A program made the position numbers and the translations under genes. DNA of 35,695 bases from Mnemiopsis leidyi (lineage: Eukaryota > Ctenophora > Tentaculata > Lobata > Bolinopsidae), in NCBI GenBank assembly GCA_000226015.1, contig JH152823.1, positions 95,423 through 131,117 of the forward strand, in the 5' to 3' direction. Shown in pieces: positions 9,201 through 21,259 of this stretch (its first letter is position 1; each line of letters begins with the position of its first letter). The notes beneath the pieces were generated by a model that saw only the letters and a list, made by a program, of their open reading frames with translations, was not told where the DNA came from and made no database searches.

Positions 9201-12200
9201 AACTATTCATTATATCGGTAAGTTTAGGCTAATCCTTTTTTACTGTTCCAATTTTCAACACATCGTATCTTAATCAACATAATCATTCAGTTTTAAGCTT
9301 CATTTTTGAAGGACTTACAAAGTTTCTTTGCAACGAAAACTACCATAGCACAGTTAAAGTTTCTATGATTATCTTTGAAATTTAACATCAATTTCGGGTC
9401 ATTGAAAACAAAATCGCCTAATTTTACGAGAACTAGTGGTTACTTTTACAATTTGTTCTTCAAAATAATGTGAGATTTGTCTAGAATTGGCATGTCGAAA
9501 AGTGCTGGAAGCGGTATGAGTAAATCTATTGAAATGCTTTTCAGTTTTCCAAAATCCAACAATTTGAGACGACATACAACCACTTTTGGATAAATTATTG
9601 GCTAAATATGTAAGTTCATTGAATTTTGAGGAACTTACTTTTGACGTTCAGACTGAAAAAGATATTTTGAATATTTTGTCCGATACCCTAGCCAAATTTG
9701 TCAAAATTATGATCTATATTTGCCTCACATTTTAAGATATCAGCCTCATGATATCCGTTAAAGTTATGTGCAACTATGTGAAGCATGATCATACGTCCTC
9801 TGATCGAAAGTAGGACAAATATTTGGAATAATGCCTATATGGTGACGTAACTTCATACCTCTCGAAATTTCCTACCTCTTCCGACATAAATTCGTAAATG
9901 TTGATATCTAGCATTTGAACTATGGTGGTGAAAAACGTCCTCTTTACTATGACAATTATTTCCCGGGGCCACGTCTCCCGGTCCCTTTTAAATGCACTTA
10001 ACTATAGTCACTTTCCTATTTTTATTTTTGGAGACAAGATCAATTATTTGGTTATTTAACTCGGCCACGGCCTTGCCTTTTCTAGGAATTTCTCCCGCTA
10101 TGATTCAAATTGCCAATGTCGCCAATCTAACTGTTGAGTATATCATGATATCAGGTACGAGTCCATCATATCAGTACATCATATTAGTCCATCTTGATAT
10201 TTTACCGAATCTCACTGAGGCCAAGGGGGAGTTACTCCCTTGGAAGTCATAAACTTAGCTTATCTTCATACATTGTTAACTCTATTATTTTATCGGGAAA
10301 TGATATTGTTGAACTGAATAACTGGATTGACCGCATTTTTCTAGTTTTATCCTCACTTACCTATTGTTTTTAGTATTAGTTTTGTTGATACCTTACAGAA
10401 AAAAATACGCAATGGTTAAATGACACTAACTTTTTAAAAGGGTACTTAGACTGGATGACCGCTGTTTAGCCACAATTTTCTTTGGTTTGCGATAAATACA
10501 AAAATGATTTGGCGGTTAAGTATAGATATTCCAAATATAGATTTAATCTAATTTTTGTAAAGTAGGTTTTTAAAACATAGTTCTTCCACCCACAACTCAA
10601 TTCACAACCAAGTATCTTAACCCAACTGTACAGCTGTGTACGGATTATCAGACAATTTGAGCCTGAGATATTTTTACCGAAATAAAAGTGAGTCATTGTG
10701 CAATCTGTGGTGTATGTCAAGTTCAAATAACTTATTTCTCTACTTCACTATTACTTTTATTGCTGAGCAAAACTTGTCTTATTTGTTTAACCGAGATAAC
10801 ACCAAAATTTCCCGCTCCTGTATCCCTTCCCTGACTTGTAAACGTAACCAGAGAGTTTGAGGCAGATTCCTTGACCTCAGATCCTAGCCACAGGTGCTCC
10901 CCCTGACGGATTTACCGTCACTTGCCTACAATAGTTTGCCCCTATCGTTTTGTCAGATTACGCGGCTTCCTTAGGTCCCTGCCAAACACCACCCTGTATT
11001 CAATTCCTTTGGCTCCATCTACCTCACCTGTTTCGTAGTGAAATTCCTGACGTCAAGGATGGCATATTTATAACCTGAAATTTCGATATCCCAAAAAGTA
11101 TCAAGGTTGGGTACAATACTCATGAAATTCATGGTCAAAAGATTCGGGTTTGGTTCGTTTACGTGGCCAAATATATCCCATCGGGGCATATAATACTACA
11201 ATAGCAGTTACAGCGTGATAGGAAATTATTCGTAATTTAGTTAGTTAATAATCTAAGAAGAATAAACAAGTTACGAGAGTCCAATGTGTCAAAACTTGAC
11301 CTACAAGCAGACCGGCCTTGTCTGCACTTTACCGAAAATGGCAATCAAGGAAAGACATCGCGGTCTACCGTTTTAGAGCAGAGCAACTGCAAAACGATCA
11401 CTCGATAAACGTTACTTATCGAACACTATTTACGTCTCCTAGCTTCATCCTTCTTTTAGGGGTGGGACTGACGTCTGACTGACCTTTATCTTTTCTTGGA
11501 GAGAGGTTGTATTTTAGGAGCCTATTTTCGATTTTGATGTAATGTGCAACCATGGGCATGATGTCGGGCCTCATTCCATTCTTTCGTTTCCTCTTACAGG
11601 GGGTGACGATTCTTTCTCAGCACTGTATAAGTATTCGTGATAAGCCAACTAAATCAGTTCCAAATGTCCCTCGTCTACTTCCACCTCTACAAGAATTCAG
11701 TTCTAGTTATTCAGCTAAAACAACGTGTAAGCTGTTATGTTGGCGCTCGTTACCATGGTATTTTGAATTCCCGCCATTTCTTATACTTGTTGGACACACA
11801 TCACTGCTGCACTTCTGCAAAGGACACCTTGATAGTTGATGACTGAATACTGATATGAGATTGCGCGTGGTGACGCGCGCGCCATATGAGGTCACGTGCC
11901 ATGCCGCTGACCTAATGGTTTGTTCCACATTGCGCGTTTATTTCCAGTCAGTCCGAAAATGTAAGTGTGTCATTTGTCTAGTCATCGCAACGCCTTTCCG
12001 TCTTGTTTCGCTACTTATAGGACTCTAGCGCACTGATAATGTGTTTAGTTATACAATTACTAGGTTGCTCAGCTGCTATGTACATTACTTACAATCGTTT
12101 GATCTATTTTAGGTGCCGTCTGATGGTTCACACTATACGTGTTGCTATAAGTTTATTTGCAGCTCCCAGCCATCTACAGTTAATAAAATTTAGTGTACCG

Positions 12201-12584
12201 CTGATCTAGACAGTCTGGAAAATAGATTAGAAGACAACACCAAATAATTTTAGTCTTGAGCCTTATTTTGTTATAACGCTGAGGAATTCATAATACTATA
12301 ATTATAGTTCTGCAGCATTTCAACTTTTTCTTTTCATAGGTCGGCCCTGAGAGTTATTATTGATGACATGCTCGATTGATCTAAAAACTCATGGTAAATT
12401 TAATTTTCTTTAAGTTTTAATCTTATCGCACCCACTGCCGCACCAAGGCACCTGAATTCTATTTTGCTAATAACACCTCTCGTTCTTCTTTTCAGCTGTT
12501 GATAGTTCCATTTATTGTTGCACAATACTCTTAAATTTTGTGTTATACCTTTGATTTTGAATAATATGTAGAGTTCTCTGCCCT
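9201..12584. other. Intergenic, no recognisable gene
   Basis: AT-rich sequence with only short, unconserved open frames. The one local oddity is 11840-11960, which is CG-richer, carries TGACGCGCGCGCC and an AGGTCACGTGCC E box, and ends in TTTCCAG ... AAAATGTAAGTG, resembling a tiny exon with both splice sites. A 95-codon frame opens with a good start context (CAACCATGGGC) at 11552, but the peptide matches no family I know. Confidence 0.5.
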
Positions 12585-12949
12585 TAAGTTTGAAGTTGTG
12601 GAAGTAAATGAATTTATAATCTTACTTTTTTACTTCTTAGTAATGTAGTAACCATTTTCTATAGAAAACAGCTTTTAATTCTGGAAGAATTGTTAATACT
12701 TCTTATCTCCACTTCGTTTTATCTATTTATATATCTACGCTGTTTGTTAGTGGCTTTAATTTTTGATTACCTTCCTTATTTTGTCTTATTTATCTACAGT
12801 ATCGTCCATTGTATTTCGTCGAGTTAATAGCTAACCTACTATTGGTTGGATCCTCATATCACTATCTCAATTCTGCAGAACTGAAAATTACTACTTAAAA
12901 CGGATTACTCGTAGAAACTTCCCTACCAAATAATGAGCCGTTAAACAAA
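12585..12949. repeat. Long direct repeat, copy 1
   Basis: These 365 bp appear base-for-base identical to 35331-35695, 22,746 bp downstream in the same orientation. Upstream of 12585 the two loci diverge completely apart from a few C residues. The right limit is unknown because copy 2 runs off the window. The sequence has no coding potential, no terminal repeats that I can see, and no tRNA-like motif. Confidence 0.9.
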
Positions 12950-14450
12950 TTTAGTTACAAACTCGGGTTGTTCCGCCAGGAAGAAATCCACATGGGGTGC
13001 TCTTTCCTCCATTTTCTGCTGATTTTAGACTTTTCAAGTGCCACAGTTGGGTTTCCACCGTCATTTTAGGTTTGTCGCAGAATTAACTGCACCCCTAATG
13101 GTGCCTCCACCTTTTGGATAGTCGCGTTAAAGAGACACAAAGATTAGATTTGGTTCAGATTTAAATTCGATTCTTATTAGCAGGAGGTGGATACGGAGAT
13201 GGGAAGTAGGTAGCTCGGCTAATCAGCAGAGTCAGGTGACCTACTTGCCGAACTGTCTTTCAGTGTCACGTGACCTACTTACCTCACTCCCCGCATCAAT
13301 TTAACGGCGGTTCCTTGTCGTGGTCCCTACTTGGCCACGCGAGCTATTGCTCCGTTTTGGGCCTTTTTGCCCCGTAAAACTTGATTTTGTCGTGCTGCTA
13401 ATTTTCCGGCTCATTATATTTGATATTTGAATTATAAGGGTGTTGCAGTCTGTATCGCAGTTATGTGACTCTTACTCTTAGGTCACTACTTCGTAATCAG
13501 CGCTTCTAATATGACATTGACTCATACTTGTAATTTTATCTTTAACTGTTATAATTAAATTGTTATTGTTATAGTTTCGTTTGGGAATTATTCACTTTTA
13601 TTCGCCCAAGTGCAACTCCGTAAATAGAAAGACAGTTACGTGTGATAGGTCACTGTAAGACCTGAGATTGAGGACTTTGTTTTTGATTTGGAGTTGGATT
13701 TCTGTCCGGTTTTTCTCAGTTTCTGGACCAGGAGCTACAAGGAAGACTCTTGGTCGTTCATCAGCAGACCCTCTTCGGTTTACCCTGATCCCCCGTTCCA
13801 GTTCATTCGGCTGAGTCGACTGGAAGAGATAAGAGATGGCATTCGTCGATCCCTCTAGTGCGCCCCTTTGGAGGTTGGCAATGGACGGGAAGATAATTAA
13901 TTCTGTCTACTTCATTGAACCCTTTTCGGGGCGGAATTATAACTAACGGGGATTTGGGTGCTAGAACATGAAATTAGGGGGCCAATGAAGCATCACAATT
14001 GTTTCGGTTGATCAGATCTGTATCAGAGAAGTGTGATGAGTTTTGCCTGGAGCTCACGTTGATAATCTCAATGTCTAATGTATTCAACCGGAAGAACTGA
14101 GGTTAGAATTTGATTTGAAAATTAAAAAGGCCAACTCTAAAACCAGCAATAGTTGATTACTCTCTCCTTGGCCTGGTCCTCATCGGAGAACTCTCGCCTA
14201 TACTATGTTAATGGTGTCTACTCAGATTCTCATACCTGGAATTTTGACCCAGCCCAAAGCATGTATCGATCATACAATCATCAGAGTAAAGTTAAACCAT
14301 GTCAGTCATTATAAGTGTTACTTTAACAAGGGCCATGTCAGTTTGTTGCAGTCCAAGTAGGAAATATTTATAGAGTCTAACAACGTCATTGTTCTCCTCC
14401 CACGCACACATGATCTGCTGATTGGTCTGATGTGTTACCAGCGGTTACTC
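12950..14450. other. Intergenic with E-box pair and an anonymous open frame
   Basis: Two related 19-mers, GTCAGGTGACCTACTTGCC (13231-13249) and GTCACGTGACCTACTTACC (13265-13283), lie 34 bp apart. The second contains the palindromic E box GTCACGTGAC. A minus-strand frame without initiator is open over 13598-13906. Nothing else is recognised. Confidence 0.45.
13598..13906 (-). other. Anonymous open frame without start codon (102 codons)
   Basis: The minus frame is open between stops at 13907-13909 and 13598-13600. It includes segments such as LEGSTNAISYLFQSTQ and RPRVFLVAPGPETEKN, with a plausible protein-like composition. There is no ATG and no clear splice sites. I do not recognise it. It could be a decayed transposon fragment or chance in a locally GC-richer stretch. 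Confidence 0.2.
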
Positions 14451-14838
14451 GGGTTAACATTGTCTACTTAGCAGAGGTGCTACCTCGGGTTAACATTGTC
14501 TACTTAGTAGAGGTGCTACCTCAGGTTAACATTGTCTACTTAGCAGAGGTGCTACCTTGGGTTAACATTGTCTACTTAGCAGAGGTGCTACCTCGGGTTT
14601 AACATTGTCTACTTAGCAGAGGTGCTACCCTGGGTTAACATTGTCTACTTAGCAGAGGTGCTACCTTGGGTTAACATTGTCTACTTAGCAGAGGTGCTAC
14701 CTCGGGTTAACATTGTCTACTTAGCAGAGGTGCTACCTTGGGTTAACATTGTCTACTTAGCAGAGGTGCTACCTTGGGTTAACATTGTCTACTTAGCAGA
14801 GGTGCTACCTTGGGTTAACACTGTCTTCTTAGCAAGAA
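14451..14838. repeat. 36-bp minisatellite, about 10.7 copies
   Basis: The unit is GGGTTAACATTGTCTACTTA followed by GCAGAGGTGCTACCTC. Copies start at 14451, 14487, 14523, 14559, 14595, 14632, 14668, 14704, 14740, 14776 and 14812 (the last truncated). Variation is limited: CTCG or TTGG at the junction, one TAG variant at about 14518, and one extra T in the fifth copy that makes it 37 bp. Because 36 is a multiple of three, the plus strand reads a 12-residue repeat (LPWVNIVYLAEV) after the extra T. There is no sign that it is translated. Confidence 0.95.
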
Positions 14839-17800
14839 CTCTGTCATTGATCACTGAGCAGTGTGATCCCTTGAAAAAGACGACGAGCGATCCTTAAAGT
14901 TAGCTCAAACTATCACAGATTGTGGCAGAAACTTTTACTGCAACAGATTATCGGATAGTGACTTGATATGATATGAAACAAATTACAAACTTTTTTATTT
15001 TCAAAGTTTGCTAACTTGTCCGCCTTAGATCTTTGAGCCATGCTGGTGATTTTGAAATTGAAACTGAACGTCCGAATATCTAGATCCTCCATCGTTAAAA
15101 GCCGCTCTCGAACAGGTCTGACTGGGTTTCTGGGCTATAGAATCTCTTATACGATTATGGTTGCTTAAAATTTGGTTTCATTGGTTGTGGAGGGGTTTAA
15201 TCTGACCTTGGATAAATCTTATCGTTTTGTTGTTGGTCAGTGATACAGCGGCAAAGAGTTTAATGTTAATTTAGGCTGTCAGGCCAGTAAAGTTATTTAC
15301 CCATGGAGATATTTATTCCAAACGAAAATTTTCGCCAAACCCATGTCGCTATTTCTACTAATCAGTCATCGATATGAACCGCACATCGTCAGTATGATCA
15401 CGCAAATATTTGCGAGCCACATACTAAAGCCACGCTTTTTAAGATTCGAAATAGTAAAGCTTTAAGTTTGTGTGTAGATTTACACGGCACAAGTATTCAG
15501 GAACCTAGCCTTGGATTCATAACTGATGAACAGTTAATTCAGCTGGGCTGATGACCTTAAGTTAGTAGTTTTACAACTAGAATTACAACTAGAACTTTAC
15601 AGAAGTTTTATCTGCTGCACGTGCGCGCAGCTCAAGCGTAGAAAAAAGTTCTGTATAATCAAGCACAGTGTTACACTTTAGTGGCGCGTGTAGAACAAGC
15701 GGTGTTTGGCACGTTTTGCAATTTTTCATTCACAACAGAAAGTTAGCACTTTTCTTGCTAGTTCTTCAATCTTTTTCTTACTCTTTGTTAAATCTTAAAT
15801 TTTGATAATAACAAATTGAACTTGCTCAAGCTTTGATCTAAACCTAGTACTTATTTTTCCTTTTTTTAAATATGTTCAAACATTGCTTCGACAAAAACAA
15901 AATATTTTGCTACAGAGGGGTACTTAGTACTGTTAACCGCCAACAATTGCAAATTTTGAGCATAACAAAGTAGAGGACCTGGCGTTTCTACCGTTCCGTT
16001 AATTGGTCGCTCTAATTGTGTTTGGTATTTTTGATTGTGTCCTCGCATATTTTCGACTTTTAAGGGTGTCAGGCGTGTCAAATAAGGAAGACAGAACGCC
16101 GTATATAGCTGCCGATAGGACCGATATCACAACCGATACTTGTTCTCTATCAAGATACCGCTTCAATCAGCTCGTTTTCAGACCGGACGCCCGTGTTTCA
16201 GGTCACGATTCGTAACGACTGTCTTCTTTTTCAGCCCTCATGATACCCTAGATATACGACAATTACGACCTGAACATTTGCTTTGACATTTCAGTAAAGT
16301 CGCAGCAAAAATCGCTACTAGCACGAGCAATTTCGGTCGCACGGCAATTCCGTGAGTCGGTGCAATCATGTAGCCACCTTCAAGTTGCTGACTCTGAACA
16401 TTTCCCAGCCCGCTCTCTTTGTGCCCTAAACCAGCTGTAAAGCACACCACCCCTCTCTCCCCTTATCGCCCTAACACTAGAGCTTGGTACAGTAATGTGT
16501 CGTATTAGAAGGGGAGACTACAAAATTACATGTGGCTGCCTGGAGTCGCGTCATAACGACCTTATTATACGATAACTATCAGCAGTTAGAGCCTCATTCT
16601 TTTAAGAGAATGGACGGGGGATTATGGGTTCATTTGCAACTTCACCCTGTAGCAGCTCTCAGCTTTTCATCTTATGACTTATCCCCTCCTTGGGAGCAGT
16701 TTCACTTGAAAACTAGACGGAATTTCGCGTTATTCCGCCTCGTCTAATTGCGGAGTGAAAATTGCTCCTAATCGAGAAAAAGCAACCGTCAGCTAAGTTC
16801 GTGTCTTCTTCCTTCCCCGCTTTCCTCCTGTTTGTAGTCATAGAACATAACCCACCATCATTATCAAGATAGCGACACAAGTATCAATATGATAATTCAC
16901 TCCACTTGTATGTAAATAATAAAAATTGCTTCCTGTAACTCATTTTCCGGCAAGAGCAACTTTAAAAATCACCTAACTCTTTATAGCTGCCTCTATAAAT
17001 GTAGACCGGAATAGCCTCCCTCCCCTCTGGGATGGCATTACGGGTACTCAACTTGTTGAGTACACATTGATACCTGTCTAATTGCTCCTCTAGGTAACCC
17101 AGATCATGACAATACGAGCACGGAGAGGTGGAATTCTAAAAGGTTTGCTGAGCCATAAGGAATCCTCGGCTAACTAATTACCAGGTACGTACTGTTGAAA
17201 AGTTAATTCTCTCATCCAAGTAGATGTTGTTAACGGTTTTTCCTATTTATTTGATATGTATCTTTATATATAGATCTACTTTTCTACCTTATCTTCGAGC
17301 TTGTTTTCGGTATCTACTTTCGTCTTTTTTACGAGCTCGTTGTTTCGCCTTTTCGGCATGTCTTACCGAGCGAAAGTTGATTATTATACTACATTATACT
17401 ACATTATTATACTACATGGTGTTAAAATGTTCCGTCATTCTAACATTTTTTGAGTTTTTTTGTTATATCGCATAAATTTCGTATTCAATTAGAATGCACG
17501 AACCGTCAAAATACCTTCTTCTAAACTGAAGTAAATGTTTTAGTATCGTCTAAATTTTGCATACCTTATATCGGTTTTCTAATTCTGTTTGTCTGAATTC
17601 GAAGTTTTTTCCTTAAGCACAAAAAATTCGCCTGTTTATCGTCAAAAATTGAATGACTGCTTTTTCTTTTTCTAGTTGTTACGTCTGATCTTCTAATTCC
17701 TGCACGGCAGGAAGTTAACCCATCTGCAGACCTTGGTGACTAATGTGGCGTGTTCTAATAGCCTAGAAATTAAGAGCGCCAAACAAACAAAAGTCGCCAC

Positions 17801-20800
17801 TAGAAGAAGTCTATATCCCTGTAAATGTAAGATAGCCCACGTGGCGAATCTATAGAATGTTCCAGACTTTTTAGTCTCTATATAGTAGTAGACAACATAG
17901 TAGACACTAGCGACCTGTCAGATCGTCTAATCTTGAAGATCAACCTTGATCGGAGTGGTGCTAACGTTTCTTTTTTCTTGTGTATAGTTGGTGTTCATTT
18001 TGTGTAGTTCTTCCATTAATTGATCATGATGATGAAACAATTTAGTTGGAATTATCATAGAATTGAGTTTTTCCATTAATTTACCCTGATAATATCAAGA
18101 GTTTGTAGGGACAACTTGACATTCAAAAACCTTGAACTCCTAAATTTGTTATTTAATTTTAATGCATTTCGTATTTCGTTACCAATATTTAACTTGAAAT
18201 TCTAGATATCGGATAAAGTAACATCACTGATAACTACCACAGCGACAGATACTCTTCAAGGTCTCTAACTATTACTAGAAGTCCATACAAATCTACACTG
18301 TACCCTATACATATTTGAACATATTTAAATCGAGCCCTGTCTACCGGACAATAAAGAGGACCTACAATATTTACACGTGCTAATTTTATGCCATAGACTC
18401 GAGGAAACGAACTAAAACACCCAATTAGCACAACTGTGATAAACCTTTATCAGTACCGATGACCCGTAATATGCGAATATAGAAAATGTCTGAATGTGTA
18501 TACCATGATAGATGCTTGCCCAGGAAAAGTGTTTGCGAAATTTCTCTCTCTCTCTCTCTCTCTTTCTCCCGCCCTAGACACTAATTAGGTCCGACCCACG
18601 CTCTCCTAGAATGCAGTGTTGTTGGTGTACTATGTATTTGGTTTCATCATCAGCTTCTTTCTGATCGGGGCCCGATTAAATTTCGATTGTTCTTCAAATA
18701 GTAGCTCGCATTACGGTTTCTAAATCAGTTAGTCGGCCACCATATATTTGTATTGCCCGTACGTTAGCCTGACAGTGCACCCTCTCCTCCGCGCTAACTA
18801 TCTGGAGAAATTATTTGTTTCTGCTCTTCACACTTCCACCTGAATTTGGGCATGTCTTGTTTCTTTCAAGAGGTTCCCCCAGAGAATACGGCTCGGGCCA
18901 GCGTGCTTGTTTGATTCTTGATTATGGAGAACGGTATTCTTGGGGAGGTGTAGTAAATTTTCAAAAATTGCAAACCTCATTTATCGAAATTTGTCGATCT
19001 TTCTTTAGATATCAGCGGTCAAATAATACACGGTCAACTTGACATAAGTTGACCTTCAACACAAAGGTTGGACCAATACATTTGAGAAATAAGCTTTGCA
19101 ATTTTCGAAAATTTGCTAAACTTACTCGGTTCCTAATATCAAATATGGTGACGAATGTTTTGTTAATTTTTCGTCATGATTGGGAAATTAAAACGTTCGA
19201 CAGACATCCTCGTCGATCAAAAATTGTGTTAGGTTTTTTTTGAAAATTTTTCTGTTTTTACTGTTAAATGACGACATTTCGGCTATTACAACGGTACTTT
19301 CACACCCACATCTTACTCATTTCTACATTTAATGTGCCTTAATTTGTCTTGTGATTATTTCCTTCGTTGACTCTCCGATTAAATGACGATACCAATAAAG
19401 TAACGTAACACTTTACACTATAACAATAATTTGATATCACCAATAATTCCTCGTCTAACTGTCCTGAGCCCATTTTTTCGTATTGTTTCTTGCTGCGGAC
19501 GCGACACGCCGCCCCACCGTGCGAACCTATATTCTTATATTATATTGCTATATTGAGATGGACTTGCAATTTGCCAATACCGATTGTCGGCAGTTTCTCA
19601 GAAATTTGTTCCAGTTTTCCAAAAAATTCGGTCCCAGGCTAGGGAGTTTTTGTTTTTTCTCTAAGGAAAATTATTTGCCTCACTGCGAATCATCAAAAGT
19701 TGATCGAAGAATCACGGAAGTATCCTCGGATGTTTCTTGGCCCTGGAAAATTCTGGCATGAACGCCGGATGTAGCACAAGAATGCTCCTCATTACTGACA
19801 ATCGTAGTTCCATTGACTAACTGTGCCACTATGATGGAGACTCAAGGGTTTCCATTGCCTATTCTCAAAATATGGATGATAGTGGCCTTTTTGATCGAAT
19901 ATTTGGAACGAATTAACACGCCAGAGCACACTACGTGGCAGAGGAAAATTAAATCGCACCGGTAGGATATCATGCTAATCCCATCGACACCATCAATTGT
20001 GATTAATTTTTGAGAAACGTCGGGCTAAAAGGACGAATTTTTAATTGAAGTTCTTAAATGTCCTGAAAACTGCTTGACAAACATTTAAGTCAAAAAGTAG
20101 GAATCGGAAAGTCTGTAGAGTGCTCACGATAACCCATGCACTCTCTCATGCCAGATGGACAGAGATCATTACATTTAATTATTGCATTTCATCGTTCGGA
20201 TCAGAATTGACGATCGTTATAGATCACACAGATATAATTGACCAACAAAGACCTCGCTGCGGCTGACAAAGAGGGATAATATCAGGAAGATGACGAAATA
20301 TCGACCGGTGGAGACTTGAAGTGTCCTTCTAACTCTGTACAAAGCAGAACCGTCCGGAATAGCACCCTTTAGACCAGACACCGTGTTTGAAGGCGGGTTA
20401 TTACGTACTTATTTTCTGTTAACGACAATATCATAATTGGACATAATTGGTACTTGATATCGCAATTTTTAAATCCATAGAGTTTCGACACTAGCATTCA
20501 ATTTGTCTAAAAGATTGACTATTTATTCTGGACGTTTCTCGGCCTCGCCTTTTTCGAACGCCCGGGTCTGCTACTTGGCAAGTCAACGCCCCGCCTACCC
20601 CTCCCTGAAGTTATAAAAATTGAGACGGTAACAACTTAATTAACAATTTTAGGAGCAGTAAAAAATGAACTAGCGTCAATCCAAATTCAAGGCCAAATTT
20701 TGAGAGCAAACTTTCAGATCGTGATGATATTCATGGTTGATATACAAAAGATTGCTACAGAAGAAAATGGAATGAAGTGACTATTGAACGCCATGTGCAG

Positions 20801-21030
20801 GTATTGATGTCGCCGCCTTGTATCATATCGACGAATGTTATGATAATAACTAATTATATATATATGTTCTAAACCTATGAAAGGGAGACTCCCATGGGCT
20901 TTACCTCAACCATTTGCTCATTTGTCGAGGTACATAAGTCGGAACTTTCGAGTCTCAGTATTTCTCTCAGCTCTGTAGTCTAGTCTTTATCGGTTTCACG
21001 GCTATCCGGATTCTGATCAGGTTTCGCACT
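14839..21030. other. Intergenic, no recognisable gene
   Basis: Six kilobases of AT-rich sequence with short unconserved open frames only. Small items seen: a 14-bp palindrome CGCAAATATTTGCG (15401-15414), a (TC)n run at 18543-18563, and a 9-bp hairpin GGTCAACTT-GACAT-AAGTTGACC (19032-19054). TACATTATAC-type short repeats lie near 17390-17416. None identifies a gene or an element. Confidence 0.5.
18543..18563. repeat. (TC)n microsatellite
   Basis: About ten consecutive CT dinucleotides, followed by TTTCTCCC. A simple repeat with no other feature attached. Confidence 0.9.
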
Positions 21031-21259
21031 CTCCAAGTGTCTCTGTCTGTAGAGTCTACCTGACAGTTTCCTGGTCTCCAAGTGTCTCTGTCTGTAGAGT
21101 CTAGCTGACAGTTTCCTGGTCTCCAAGTACTTCTGTCTGTAGAGTCTAGCTGACAGTTTCCTGGTCTCCAAGTGTCTCTGTCTGTAGAGTCTAGCTGACA
21201 GTTTCGTTGTGTCCAAGTGTATCTGTCTGTAGAGTCTAGCTGACAGTTTTCTGGTCTCC
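21031..21259. repeat. 45-bp minisatellite, about 5 copies
   Basis: The unit CTCCAAGTGTCTCTGTCTGT followed by AGAGTCTAGCTGACAGTTTCCTGGT starts at 21031, 21076, 21121, 21166 and 21211, and a partial copy begins at about 21256. Point changes are few (TAC for TGT in copy 3, TTGTGT at the end of copy 4). The minus strand is open through the whole array and reads a basic 15-residue repeat, LETRKLSARLYRQRH, because the unit is a multiple of three. No start codon or splice context supports a gene. Confidence 0.95.

Noticed and set aside
11552-11839. 95-codon frame with a good start context
   Set aside because: The peptide has no recognisable domain and overlapping frames on both strands are similarly open. 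Kept only as a note in the intergenic entry.
13655-13857. Plus-strand frame overlapping the minus-strand 13598-13906 frame
   Set aside because: Shorter, no start codon, and probably a by-product of the locally higher GC content.
14451-14838. 36-bp array as a CRISPR-like array
   Set aside because: Units abut directly with no unique spacers, and the context is a eukaryotic genome.
19483-19761. 92-codon plus-strand frame
   Set aside because: No known motif, no supporting splice context, and composition like the surrounding AT-rich sequence.
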